Below are positions 7,327 through 15,045 of a stretch of DNA of 64,000 nucleotides, one piece after another. The position numbers and the translations under genes were made by a program. The notes under the pieces were generated by a model. It was not told the origin of the DNA, did not search any database, and was given only the letters and a program-made list of their open reading frames with translations. Every line of letters begins with the position of its first letter. Positions within the stretch are counted from its first letter, which is position 1. This DNA is from JAMQKA01 sp031569985 (GTDB lineage Bacteria > Bacteroidota > Rhodothermia > Balneolales > Balneolaceae): assembly GCF_031569985.1 (NCBI RefSeq), contig NZ_JAMQKA010000008.1, forward strand, positions 62,001 to 126,000. The letters run 5' to 3'.

Positions 7327-7573
7327 ACAAAATCAGCAAGAAGAGAATATTATATCAATAATAATGCATGCTTCAATTGTGATAGCATTCATATTCACAT
7401 TAATAACATCAGTGGTATTATTAGTTTTTGGAAGTTACGATATAATAGCAACAAAAAGTTGGCATTCGTGGATGTACTTTTGTGGAAGTGGGTTCTCTTT
7501 ATTCCTGACTTTAGTGGTAAAGATGTTGATGCCATCACATGGAGGTATAGTTCCACAACAGAAGAAAAGGTAA
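7319..7573 (+). CDS. Small membrane protein, holin-like candidate (84 aa)
   Basis: Start chosen at the ATG that overlaps the end of the HNH gene (GATAATGACTAA), giving MTKQNQQEENII. Two hydrophobic segments are visible, about residues 12-36 (IISIIMHASIVIAFIFTLIT) and 49-72 (SWMYFCGSGFSLFLTLVVKM), followed by a short basic tail ending QQKKR. Size and topology suit a class II holin, but no lysin gene is adjacent, so the role is a guess. Confidence 0.5.
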   Translation: MTKQNQQEENIISIIMHASIVIAFIFTLITSVVLLVFGSYDIIATKSWHSWMYFCGSGFSLFLTLVVKMLMPSHGGIVPQQKKR

Positions 7574-7614
7574 TTATTTAATACATATAGATAAACAAAC
7601 TGACACAATTAATA

Positions 7615-7863
7615 ATGATAAAAGATTTACTACAGACAAGAAGTACTGAAAAAGGTCACCGACTCAAATACAGTCAGAGTCGGACATATTTGCTAATAGT
7701 GATGATACTTCTAATAGTAATAGTGTTAGGACAATTAGCAGTAGATATTGAGACAAGTAAAATAGAGATAGCAACCGACACTTTATTTAATTTAATACTC
7801 ATATTCAGTGTATATGCACTTGGAGAAAAATCAATTAAGAATATTAAAGGAATACTGAAATGA
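7615..7863 (+). CDS. Small membrane protein (82 aa)
   Basis: Two membrane segments, about residues 25-45 (YLLIVMILLIVIVLGQLAV) and 55-72 (ATDTLFNLILIFSVYALG), with charged loops. No family recognised. It lies directly after the other small membrane protein and its stop overlaps the next start (TGATAG at 7860-7865). The pair could form a lysis or membrane-remodelling unit. Confidence 0.5.
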   Translation: MIKDLLQTRSTEKGHRLKYSQSRTYLLIVMILLIVIVLGQLAVDIETSKIEIATDTLFNLILIFSVYALGEKSIKNIKGILK

Positions 7864-8054
7864 TAGACAAACTAGTTAAGTACCTATATAATAGAAAAAG
7901 ATGGAATACTATATCACTTCCATTTTATTTGAATATCGGACAATATAGGTTATCAATGTATGCAAGAGATATAAATTTTGAATCACTTCGAATTAAAATA
8001 GAAAAGAAAAACGATTATTCAATAGTAAAGGTAATTAAGGAAGGTAAATATTAA
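7860..8054 (+). CDS. Hypothetical small phage protein (64 aa)
   Basis: Basic 64-residue protein starting within the ATGA overlap with the preceding gene, so translation is probably coupled. Aromatic-rich (YLYNRKRWNTISLPFYLNIGQYRLSMY shortened: residues 9-35) and likely to be a small beta-sheet fold. No known family. Confidence 0.45.
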   Translation: MIDKLVKYLYNRKRWNTISLPFYLNIGQYRLSMYARDINFESLRIKIEKKNDYSIVKVIKEGKY

Positions 8055-8062
8055 TAATCCAA

Positions 8063-8073
8063 CGGACACTAAT
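8063..8073 (+). repeat. Recurrent CGGACACTAAT motif between small genes
   Basis: The exact 11-mer CGGACACTAAT occurs at 8063-8073, 8588-8598, 8943-8953 and 9796-9806, in each case 5-18 bases before a start codon of a small gene. In the copies at 8588 and 9796 it lies inside the 3' end of the upstream gene. It may be a translation or regulatory signal, or a footprint of gene duplication. Confidence 0.5.
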
Positions 8074-8088
8074 TAAAATAATAATACT

Positions 8089-8226
8089 ATGAGCAACGGT
8101 AAAGGAGACAGAGACAGAACAGAAGACTTTAGTAAATACTATTCAGCACCTATATGGGACGTACTAGAGAATAAAGAAAATGATTGTAATTGCGAACAAG
8201 AGAAATGTAAGAAGAATGAAGAATGA
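8089..8226 (+). CDS. Tiny hypothetical protein (45 aa)
   Basis: 45-residue acidic protein starting MSNGKGDRDRTED and ending with three Cys (CNCEQEKCKKNEE), which could bind a metal. Its stop overlaps the next start in ATGA (8223-8226), a sign of coupled translation. No family. Confidence 0.4.
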   Translation: MSNGKGDRDRTEDFSKYYSAPIWDVLENKENDCNCEQEKCKKNEE

Positions 8227-8474
8227 CCAATAAGAAATTAATATTATCTCTTCACGCAAAAGGTTGGAAAGTAAAGGGAATAGCAAAATATGTACGTACT
8301 CCATTAAGTAAGGTAAAGAGAATAATAAAAGAGAATACCCAACCAGAATGCAATAACATTTGCACGGACTTACTTAACATCACAACATTTAATGACAATA
8401 AAGAAATCTATATATGTAGGACATGCTATAAAGAAATAACAATAGAGAAAGAGAAGAACAATGAAAGACGTTAA
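8223..8474 (+). CDS. Small helix-turn-helix protein with Cys pairs (83 aa)
   Basis: Residues 4-38 (LILSLHAKGWKVKGIAKYV, then LSKVKRIIKEN) look like a resolvase-type helix-turn-helix. The second half has CNNIC and CRTC, a possible zinc ribbon. The next gene (8461-8616) carries a related helix-turn-helix (RGWEVHEIAYQLSVSQNAV), so the two are likely paralogues. The role is unknown; DNA binding is inferred from the fold pattern. Confidence 0.55.
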   Translation: MTNKKLILSLHAKGWKVKGIAKYVRTPLSKVKRIIKENTQPECNNICTDLLNITTFNDNKEIYICRTCYKEITIEKEKNNERR

Positions 8475-8616
8475 ACGCAATGCAATAATCAGTTTTAGCA
8501 AACGGGGTTGGGAAGTACATGAAATAGCATATCAGTTATCAGTATCACAGAATGCAGTTGAAGAAGTGATTAAAGAATATAAAGAGTCGGACACTAATAC
8601 CAATGAACAAGATTAA
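8461..8616 (+). CDS. Tiny helix-turn-helix protein (51 aa)
   Basis: 51 residues beginning MKDVKRNAIISFSKRGW. The pattern GWEVHEIAYQLSVSQNAVEEVIKEY fits a helix-turn-helix similar to the preceding gene, whose 3' end it overlaps by 14 bases. The stop lies inside a segment that is repeated near 9798-9843. Confidence 0.5.
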   Translation: MKDVKRNAIISFSKRGWEVHEIAYQLSVSQNAVEEVIKEYKESDTNTNEQD

Positions 8617-8635
8617 ATACCTTCAGACAATAATT
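8590..8635 (+). repeat. 46-bp repeat, copy 1 (copy 2 at 9798-9843)
   Basis: From GGACACTAATA through AATGAA, ATTAAATACCTTCAGAC and AATAAT, this segment matches 9798-9843 with about five differences. In copy 2 it forms the start of a 46-codon gene; here the corresponding frame stops after about 15 codons. It looks like the remnant of a partial gene duplication. Confidence 0.55.
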
Positions 8636-8637
8636 CA

Positions 8638-8952
8638 ATGGATTATATAAGAATAGCATATACAAAAGAAATAACTAAACAGATTGGGAAAGAAAAATTT
8701 AAATTAAATCACGCAAAAGATGATTTAGAGCATATTCATCCTGATACAGTTAACAGTATTGAATCCCTAGAAAAGTATATTGAAAAAATTAATAAGAAAA
8801 TAACAGTATTAGAAGATATGTTAGATAGTAGTAGTAACTATGATAAACTAAAACTATTAGAAATGATATGTAGCGAAGCTATATTTTACCAAGTAGAAAA
8901 AGGAGTACTTTCAATTGAAGAAAATGAATACTTAGAACGAAACGGACACTAA
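8638..8952 (+). CDS. Hypothetical coiled-coil phage protein (104 aa)
   Basis: Helical, charged 104-residue protein with heptad-like spacing at residues 40-65 (VNSIESLEKYIEKINKKITVLE). No membrane segment, no known family. Begins after the repeated 46-bp segment and ends in the third CGGACACTAAT motif. Confidence 0.5.
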   Translation: MDYIRIAYTKEITKQIGKEKFKLNHAKDDLEHIHPDTVNSIESLEKYIEKINKKITVLEDMLDSSSNYDKLKLLEMICSEAIFYQVEKGVLSIEENEYLERNGH

Positions 8953-8968
8953 TAATAAATAACATAGT

Positions 8969-9124
8969 ATGACTAAAGACAAAGAATTAAACAAACGTAT
9001 TAAAGAAATAAGTAAAGCATTACAGGATAGTAGTATTGCAGCAAAGGAGTTTGCAGACAGTGCAAAGAGAGCAAACATAGCAGGAATTGAGTTAAAAGAT
9101 ATACTAAAGAAATACGCTTCCTAA
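8969..9124 (+). CDS. Tiny hypothetical protein (51 aa)
   Basis: 51-residue helical protein (MTKDKELNKRIKEISKAL... ending LKKYAS). Its TAA stop is inside a small palindrome, CTTCCTAAGAAG (9117-9128), that recurs at 19,929-19,940. No family recognised. Confidence 0.45.
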   Translation: MTKDKELNKRIKEISKALQDSSIAAKEFADSAKRANIAGIELKDILKKYAS

Positions 9125-9144
9125 GAAGTTAGAACACCTTACCC

Positions 9145-9167
9145 ACATCATACCACTACTTACGCAA
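9145..9167 (+). repeat. Intergenic 23-bp repeat, copy 1 (copy 2 at 9994-10,016)
   Basis: A perfect 23-base direct repeat (core CATACCACTACTTACGC) found at 9145-9167 and 9994-10,016. In both cases AGAACAC lies 13-14 bases upstream (9131-9137 and 9981-9987). Both copies are in gene-free stretches about 60-200 bases before a gene, which suits a promoter or protein-binding site. Confidence 0.6.
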
Positions 9168-9238
9168 CAGAGCAGACGTAGAAAGAATATTAAAAGAACA
9201 ATCTAACGGACAAACTTAAACAAGATAGGATTAATATA

Positions 9239-9700
9239 ATGAGTAAATACATAATATCAGAAGAACAGTATAAAGCAGCGGACAATAAAAAAAACAAAAC
9301 TAAAAGAGATTTATTAATAAAATACATCTATACAATTGAAAGAGCAGATAACTATGATATTTCTATAGAACGTGATATTCATGAATTACCTTCTAATAAT
9401 GAATGGTCACAAAAAGTCGGAGGCGATTACAAATATATATTTACTGTGACAGATAACGACAAATATGATAGGATAATTGAAAGGGCAAAGGAACTAAAGA
9501 AAGCAAATAAAGAGTCGCGACTACTAATGAAAAAACCTTTATACGACAGAATTGATAGAATAATACTAAGAGAACAACCAGAAAGTTATTCAGCAAAAAG
9601 CATGCAATTAGATATTAGTATAAAGAAACTTCAACGGGCAATAGAAAAAGAATTAATACCAATAGCCAATTCACTAAATAGATTTATCAATGGACAATAA
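9239..9700 (+). CDS. Hypothetical phage protein (153 aa)
   Basis: Soluble, highly charged 153-residue protein. A middle part with VGGDYKYIFTVTDNDKYDRII looks beta-stranded and the C-terminal third (SAKSMQLDISIKKLQRAI) is helical. No family recognised. Its end overlaps the start of the next tiny gene by 11 bases. Confidence 0.5.
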   Translation: MSKYIISEEQYKAADNKKNKTKRDLLIKYIYTIERADNYDISIERDIHELPSNNEWSQKVGGDYKYIFTVTDNDKYDRIIERAKELKKANKESRLLMKKPLYDRIDRIILREQPESYSAKSMQLDISIKKLQRAIEKELIPIANSLNRFINGQ

Positions 9701-9818
9701 TATAAACGACAGAATAGAATATTTAACAAGAGCAGTTAAAGAAGCAGGAGTAACTACAGAGGAATTACGTAAGATGTTAACTAATCTAGATTCGTCGGAC
9801 ACTAATAACAATGAATAA
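9690..9818 (+). CDS. Tiny hypothetical protein (42 aa)
   Basis: 42-residue helical protein (MDNNINDRIEYLTRAVKEAG) overlapping both neighbours (start 11 bases inside the previous gene, end 8 bases inside the next). The overlap pattern supports real, coupled translation. No known family. Confidence 0.4.
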   Translation: MDNNINDRIEYLTRAVKEAGVTTEELRKMLTNLDSSDTNNNE

Positions 9819-9951
9819 CATTAAATACCTTCAGACAATAATAAACAAATCAGGTACGACAGATAAGGATATTAAAAGAATAGCAAGTATCCTTAAGGAC
9901 TTACTATTAGAAAGAGATAGAGAACAAGACTATAACTTGAACAGAAGATAA
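9811..9951 (+). CDS. Tiny hypothetical protein (46 aa)
   Basis: 46-residue protein (MNNIKYLQTIINKSGTTD...), helical and charged. Its first 11 codons are the second copy of the repeat whose first copy at 8590-8635 is truncated. No family recognised. Confidence 0.4.
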   Translation: MNNIKYLQTIINKSGTTDKDIKRIASILKDLLLERDREQDYNLNRR

Positions 9952-10212
9952 TAACAAATAGACTCGCTGTTTAAGGAGATAGAACACTTAGGGACATCAT
10001 ACCACTACTTACGCAATTGAGTACAAGAGAGACTAATCTAGGTAGGAATATGACTAATGCATGGGATGATATAACGCAAGGGGGGTCTAAATTCTGACAT
10101 ATACAACAGACCTTGTAATCTACAACCCCGCCTGATTTTTTTTATAAAAAACAACACTGGGTCGCAGGACTAAGACTACAATCGGTAAATAAACAATCAA
10201 GAGAGTAAAATA
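9952..10212 (+). other. Gene-free stretch before terminase, possible cos region
   Basis: 260 bases without a convincing gene, directly upstream of the small terminase, where cos sites usually lie. It holds the second copy of the 23-bp repeat (9994-10,016), a G-run (AAGGGGGGTCT at 10,079-10,089) and, about 40 bases on, CCCCGCC, all unusual in this AT-rich genome, plus AGACCTTG, which is partly complementary to CAAGG..TCT. The cos assignment is positional and weak. Confidence 0.3.
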
Positions 10213-10596
10213 ATGGAAAATGGAAAGTATCAATACAAACCGCACACACCAAAAATTTTAAATGATAACGGTGCTGAATTTTGGGAATTATATTGCCGCT
10301 ATTTAATGGCAAGAGATGTGTTAGAACCTGCTTTTTTACCCATAATAGAGAGTTTATGTGTCTTAGAGCAGGAGAGAGTGGAAATACAAGAGAAATTGAA
10401 CAACAAAAGTGGTGATTCAGAACTCCATAAAACATTAAATACAGTTCTTACCAAGATACGGCAATTAAAAGATGACTTGGGGATATATCCTCGTAAAAAT
10501 GAGTTCAAAAATCCTTACAAAAGTGATGATAAAGAGGACGAAAAAGAGAATGAAAAGCAAACTAAACTACGTTCATTAAGAGCAAAAAATTTCTAA
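10213..10596 (+). CDS. terS: Terminase small subunit, P27-type
   Basis: 127 residues with the arrangement of P27-family small terminases: an early G.EFWELYCRYLMARDVLEPAFLPIIESLC helical block, a middle VEIQEKLNN and LNTVLTKIRQLKDDLGIYP segment, and a charged tail. It recognises phage DNA and recruits the large subunit. It starts after AATCAAGAGAG, the ribosome-site-like sequence common to the structural genes here, and is two genes upstream of the large terminase. Confidence 0.75.
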   Translation: MENGKYQYKPHTPKILNDNGAEFWELYCRYLMARDVLEPAFLPIIESLCVLEQERVEIQEKLNNKSGDSELHKTLNTVLTKIRQLKDDLGIYPRKNEFKNPYKSDDKEDEKENEKQTKLRSLRAKNF

Positions 10597-10599
10597 GAG

Positions 10600-10770
10600 A
10601 TGAATATAAATAAAATAGAATCAGTTAAGGATGATTACAACACTTCTATAGGAAAATTAGCAATTGAAATATGTGAAAAACACCCAATGTTTTGGGCACA
10701 AGATGAAGAATTTTGTAGAAAAGATATAGAACGTTTGATAGATAAGATTAAGAAAGCAAAGCAGGAGTAG
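10600..10770 (+). CDS. Hypothetical small protein between terminase genes (56 aa)
   Basis: 56 residues (MNINKIESVKDDYNTSIG..., then EKHPMFWAQDEEFCRKDIERLIDKIKKAK). Starts three bases after the small terminase stop. Short helical proteins of this kind occur between terminase genes but no family is recognised here. Confidence 0.5.
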   Translation: MNINKIESVKDDYNTSIGKLAIEICEKHPMFWAQDEEFCRKDIERLIDKIKKAKQE

Positions 10771-10864
10771 TTCACGTTAGAAGAACAGTTCCCTTCCAAG
10801 GAAAAGGTCAGCAGTGCAATTCTGCTCTCCTGCTCAAATATTCAAGAGAGAGGAAAAATTTAAA

Positions 10865-12664
10865 ATGGAAATAGAAATTATCCCATCAGGGATTGATGAC
10901 ATAGATACGTATTGCCGACAAATCCTTAACGGTGATATTCCATCGTGTATATATACCAGGCAAGCAGTAAACAGATTTCAGAAGGATTTAGAATATCAAA
11001 ATACAGAGGACTTCCCGTATTATTTTGAACCTGAAGCAGCACACCACTTCTTTAATTTTGTAGAATCCTATCTTAAACATTTTCAGGGACACTTCTCCGG
11101 CAAACCTATTGTCCTTCAACCTTTCCAGAAATTCATATTAGGGCAATTATTTGGGTGGTTACATACTGAACGCAAACATGATACAGCAATTCGCAGGTTC
11201 TCTGAAGCATCAATATTCATGGGTAAAAAGAATGGGAAATCCATGATGGGTGCTTTTATCGCACTTTACTTTTTACTCTTTGAAGGGGATGCAACGGAAG
11301 TATATAACATCGCCATTAACCGCAATCATTCTAAAAAGTTAAGTTGGAATTCAGCACAAAAGATGATAGAGAATTCCGAAGAATTACAGGAACTCTTTAA
11401 TATAAATCATTCAATAGCATCTTTAGGAATTAAGTGTCTGGATAATAACTCATACTATGAACCCATTGCGACAAAATCAGATACAGCAGACGGGTTAAAC
11501 GTTTCCTGTGCAATTTTTGACGAGAGTAAAGATAATACTGATTTCAAAATGGTGGATACTATTAAGGCAGGAACCACCACTAGATTAAATCCATTGTTTG
11601 TAAATATATCAACAGCAGGTTTTAGAACGGACACAGTAGGATATGACTATTACCAAAGAGATATAGCAATACTATCAGGGGAAGAAAAACGAGATAATAT
11701 TTTATCCATCATTTATACCATTGACGAAGGGGATGAGGAAAACTGGGATAGTGAAGAAATATGGAGAAAAGCAAACCCATTATTTGATGAATCTATAACT
11801 CAACGTCATTTCAATGAGAGGATACAAGAGGGAAGAAATAAAGTAAGAGTTAAGAATGATGTACTAGTTAAAAACCTGAATCTATTCGGTCGCAGTGATA
11901 AAGGATGGATGGACATTGAGAAATGGGATGCATGTCATAAAGAAGGATTGACAATAGAAGATGTAAACCACTTACCTGCTATTATATCATTTGACTTATC
12001 TAAAAGATTGGACTTGACAAACGTTAAAATCACTTTCTTCGAAGGTAATTCAATAAATAATGTAAAGGTATATCCCTTTGATTATTTCTTTTTGCCAGAG
12101 GATAGATTTAGCAGGGATGATGATAGGTCTCAAAAGTATCTTTCTTTAATACAGGAATGGAAGGACATGGGGGATTTATTAGTAGCAGGGAAAAGTAGTA
12201 TAGAATATGAAATCATCACTGACCAGATAATCCAAATGTGGGAAGAATTTAATGTTAGATATGTAACATATGACCCATATCAGTCAGAAACTATAATTAA
12301 AGATTTGGCGGCAGTGGGTTTAACTGATGATGATTTTATCAACTTCAATCAATCATCATATAAAGATTGGAATATAGCAATGAAAGAAATGGAAAAGTTA
12401 ATAGTCGATGAACGAATACAGCATAACGGAAATAAAGTAATGCGTTGGTGTATGGAAAATGTTGCTATTAAAGAACATTCCTATAATGATACTATTAAAC
12501 CTATTAAGATTTCTGATGAAAAAAGAATTGATGGAGTTGATACACTAGGTATGTCAATTTGGACTTATGTAATTTCAGACATGAATAAATCACAAGAGAC
12601 TAAAAAACTATCTCCAATAGCAGAGAGAATCATTAAAATGAGAAAACAGAAAGAAGAAATATAA
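10865..12664 (+). CDS. terL: Terminase large subunit
   Basis: ATPase and nuclease motor that packages DNA into the procapsid. The Walker A-like FMGKKNGKSMMGAF is at about residues 118-131 and the Walker B CAIFDESKDN at about 216-225. The nuclease half has conserved acids (ISFDLSKRLDLT near 378, YVTYDPYQ near 475). Length (599 residues) is normal for the Terminase_1/P27-partner family. I prefer the ATG at 10,865 because AAGAGAGAGG lies just upstream; an in-frame ATG at 10,814 would add 17 unlikely residues. Together with the small subunit it implies cos- or headful packaging, which cannot be told apart here. Confidence 0.92.
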   Translation: MEIEIIPSGIDDIDTYCRQILNGDIPSCIYTRQAVNRFQKDLEYQNTEDFPYYFEPEAAHHFFNFVESYLKHFQGHFSGKPIVLQPFQKFILGQLFGWLHTERKHDTAIRRFSEASIFMGKKNGKSMMGAFIALYFLLFEGDATEVYNIAINRNHSKKLSWNSAQKMIENSEELQELFNINHSIASLGIKCLDNNSYYEPIATKSDTADGLNVSCAIFDESKDNTDFKMVDTIKAGTTTRLNPLFVNISTAGFRTDTVGYDYYQRDIAILSGEEKRDNILSIIYTIDEGDEENWDSEEIWRKANPLFDESITQRHFNERIQEGRNKVRVKNDVLVKNLNLFGRSDKGWMDIEKWDACHKEGLTIEDVNHLPAIISFDLSKRLDLTNVKITFFEGNSINNVKVYPFDYFFLPEDRFSRDDDRSQKYLSLIQEWKDMGDLLVAGKSSIEYEIITDQIIQMWEEFNVRYVTYDPYQSETIIKDLAAVGLTDDDFINFNQSSYKDWNIAMKEMEKLIVDERIQHNGNKVMRWCMENVAIKEHSYNDTIKPIKISDEKRIDGVDTLGMSIWTYVISDMNKSQETKKLSPIAERIIKMRKQKEEI

Positions 12665-12665
12665 G

Positions 12666-12705
12666 TTACAGAAGAGACACACTTCTACCAATACATATAT
12701 ATAGA
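12666..12705 (+). promoter_or_regulatory. Recurrent 40-bp element upstream of late genes, copy 1
   Basis: Starts TTACAGAAGAGACACACTTC and continues to ACATATATATAGA. It contains the inverted pair AGAAG..CTTCT followed by a TATATATA core. Other copies lie at 14,006-14,045 (identical), 20,004-20,043 and, degraded, 17,245-17,285. All are 20-45 bases before a structural gene start. Late promoter or RNA-processing site are the main readings. Confidence 0.55.
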
Positions 12706-12733
12706 GAAAAGAAATTAACTATATGTATGTAAT

Positions 12734-14005
12734 ATGAACATTTTTTCAAGAGCAATTCAAAATTATTCTAATCAGACAAGCACCATTAAAAACCCTGAAC
12801 CTTGGTTGTTAAGAAACCTTGGTATTAATACAAAAGGTGTAACTGCAACAGATAGAAAGTCATTAGAGTTATCTGCGTTCTATAGTGGTGTAAATATCAT
12901 AAGTAATCATATTGCTAGCCTACCTATAAATATTGTCAAACGTGATGAAAATGGTAATACAGAAGATTTAGACCACCAACTTAACGAGATACTAAAGTAT
13001 CAATCATCACCCTACCTTTCAGCAACCCATTTCAAAAAGTTATTAATAGTTCATGCTTTAGTATATGGTAATGGATTTGCAAGAATAGAACGCAGTGGAA
13101 ATAATATTACAGGACTTCATATAGAGAAACCAAAAGACACGGACATCTTTAGAGATAAAAGTACAAGAGAAGTATTCTATAAATTCAAAGACATAGATAG
13201 AATGTATAGTGCAAGGGATGTTATACATATTTATGACTTTACTCTAAATGGTTATTCCGGTCTTTCAGTATTAGAAGCAGGGGCAAGAAATAGTTTTGAA
13301 GGACACCTATCAGTTCAAAATTTTAGTAATAGATACTTTGAGAATAATGCCCATATAGGAGGGATACTATCTACAGATGATTCATTAGGAACAGAACCTT
13401 CAGTTGTAAATGAAGCAAAAAGCCAAGTAAGAAAAGAATTTGAACAAGTATATAACGGTCAAGAGAACTGGTTTAAAACAGCAATACTTGAAGGTAGTTG
13501 GAACTATGAGTCATTGGATGTGAAAGCATCTGATGCAATGTTAATAGAGAGAGCACAAGCAACGGTTGAAGATATATCACGTTGGTTGCAAATGCCATCA
13601 AGTTTCTTAACTGATAAGGAAGCAACGAGTTACAAAGCAAAGGAAGCAGATGCCCGTTCTTATGTTAACAACTGCTTAAACCCTAAGATAAAATTATTTC
13701 AGAATGAAATAAGGAATAAACTTTTTACTGAAAGTGAAAAGGAACAAGGATATACAGTATTAATTGACACTAAACAATTAGTAAGAGCATCACTTGCAGA
13801 TACTGGGGACTTCCTTTCTCAGATGATTGATAGAAGTATTTTCACAATTGATGATGCATTAGATTTCCTAGATATGGACACAGTTGGATTAGATATAAGA
13901 ATGCAACAAAAGAATATGGGAATATTAGGAGAAGAAAGTCCAGATGAAGAAGCAATTGAAAACCTAAGAGATTCTTTAAATAAGATATTAGACGAGTCAA
14001 AATAA
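12734..14005 (+). CDS. Portal protein, HK97 family
   Basis: Twelve copies form the ring through which DNA enters the capsid. The order of motifs is that of HK97-type portals: LELSAFYSGVNIISNHIASLPINI near residue 50, HFKKLLIVHALVYGNGFARI near 100, ARDVIHIYDFTLNGYSGLSVLEA near 160, then the clip and wing region and a helical C-terminus with QMIDRSIFTIDDALDFL. Length (423) is typical. It follows large terminase after 69 bases containing the recurrent late element and precedes the protease. Confidence 0.92.
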   Translation: MNIFSRAIQNYSNQTSTIKNPEPWLLRNLGINTKGVTATDRKSLELSAFYSGVNIISNHIASLPINIVKRDENGNTEDLDHQLNEILKYQSSPYLSATHFKKLLIVHALVYGNGFARIERSGNNITGLHIEKPKDTDIFRDKSTREVFYKFKDIDRMYSARDVIHIYDFTLNGYSGLSVLEAGARNSFEGHLSVQNFSNRYFENNAHIGGILSTDDSLGTEPSVVNEAKSQVRKEFEQVYNGQENWFKTAILEGSWNYESLDVKASDAMLIERAQATVEDISRWLQMPSSFLTDKEATSYKAKEADARSYVNNCLNPKIKLFQNEIRNKLFTESEKEQGYTVLIDTKQLVRASLADTGDFLSQMIDRSIFTIDDALDFLDMDTVGLDIRMQQKNMGILGEESPDEEAIENLRDSLNKILDESK

Positions 14006-14045
14006 TTACAGAAGAGACACACTTCTACCAATACATATATATAGA
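14006..14045 (+). promoter_or_regulatory. Recurrent 40-bp element upstream of late genes, copy 2
   Basis: Identical over 40 bases to copy 1 at 12,666-12,705. It begins at the base following the portal stop codon and lies 42 bases before the protease start. Confidence 0.55.
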
Positions 14046-14087
14046 AGAGAGAAAATAATTTAATACTAACATCAAGAGAGTTAAAAA

Positions 14088-14960
14088 ATGAAGAATGAAA
14101 ATAGTTTCCTGAATATCTCTATAGATAAGAATGAACAGGAAAATATTGCAACAATTTCTATTGACGGAGTAATTGGAGAAGACCCATTTACGCCAGAAGA
14201 TGAGCAAAACACTGTTCAGAATATGAGAGATAAATTAAAGGAAATTGCTGAATTAAATGTAGATGAAATTCAAGTTAATATAAATTCCTTAGGTGGTTCA
14301 GTTGATACAGGATTAGCAATACATGATTTGTTGAAAGAGAATTCAGCAACTGTAAAAACTAAAATTCAGGGAATGAGTGCTAGTTCAGCAACTATAATAT
14401 TCCAGGCAGGAGATGAAAGAGAGATATCCACTAATGCAATGATGTTAGTTCATCGTGCTTGGACAATGGGAATTGGTAACACCACTGATTTTGAAGCACT
14501 AGCAAAGGACTTAAAAAAGACTGATAGTGTTATTTCCAATATATATGCAAAGAGAGGAAATAAAGACCAAGAATTTTACATGGAACTAATGAGTGAAAAC
14601 GGTGGAGATGGTAGATGGTTAGATGCTGACGAAGCAGTTGACTTTGGGTTAGTTGATAAAGCAGTTGAACCTAAATATAAAAAAGTGGCAATGGATAAAT
14701 CAGTTTTTGACCAATTAAAACTTCCAGTTCCTCAAAATATGACGAAAGAAGAGGAAAAAGAAAATAATTCTAAGCAAATGACTTATACCATTGGTGTTGA
14801 AGTTGAAGGACTTGAAAAACTGAAAGCATTGAAGGAAGAGTTAAAAGACGAAGACAGTAAAGAAGAAAAAATTGAGAATAAAGAAACAGACAGTTCTGAT
14901 ATAACTAGAGAAAGAGAACTTGAGTTAATGAGAATGAAATCAGAACTATTAAGAAGTTAA
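14088..14960 (+). CDS. Prohead protease, ClpP-like (S14)
   Basis: Serine protease that matures the procapsid. The ClpP fold is visible at residues 45-190: NINSLGGSVDTGLAIHDLL, nucleophile Ser within QGMSASSATIIFQAG (about residue 103), and His in MMLVHRAWTMG (about 123), then LDADEAVDFGLVD. The last 80 residues are a charged helical tail that may act as a scaffold. Located between portal and capsid as in many HK97-type phages. Its start follows ACATCAAGAGAG. Confidence 0.9.
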   Translation: MKNENSFLNISIDKNEQENIATISIDGVIGEDPFTPEDEQNTVQNMRDKLKEIAELNVDEIQVNINSLGGSVDTGLAIHDLLKENSATVKTKIQGMSASSATIIFQAGDEREISTNAMMLVHRAWTMGIGNTTDFEALAKDLKKTDSVISNIYAKRGNKDQEFYMELMSENGGDGRWLDADEAVDFGLVDKAVEPKYKKVAMDKSVFDQLKLPVPQNMTKEEEKENNSKQMTYTIGVEVEGLEKLKALKEELKDEDSKEEKIENKETDSSDITRERELELMRMKSELLRS

Positions 14961-15045
14961 TAATAACAACAGGGTAAAAGGTTCTCCATCAAGAGAGAAC
15001 ATGCTCCCTTTTAATTTTAATTAAAATCAAGAGAGAAACAATAAG

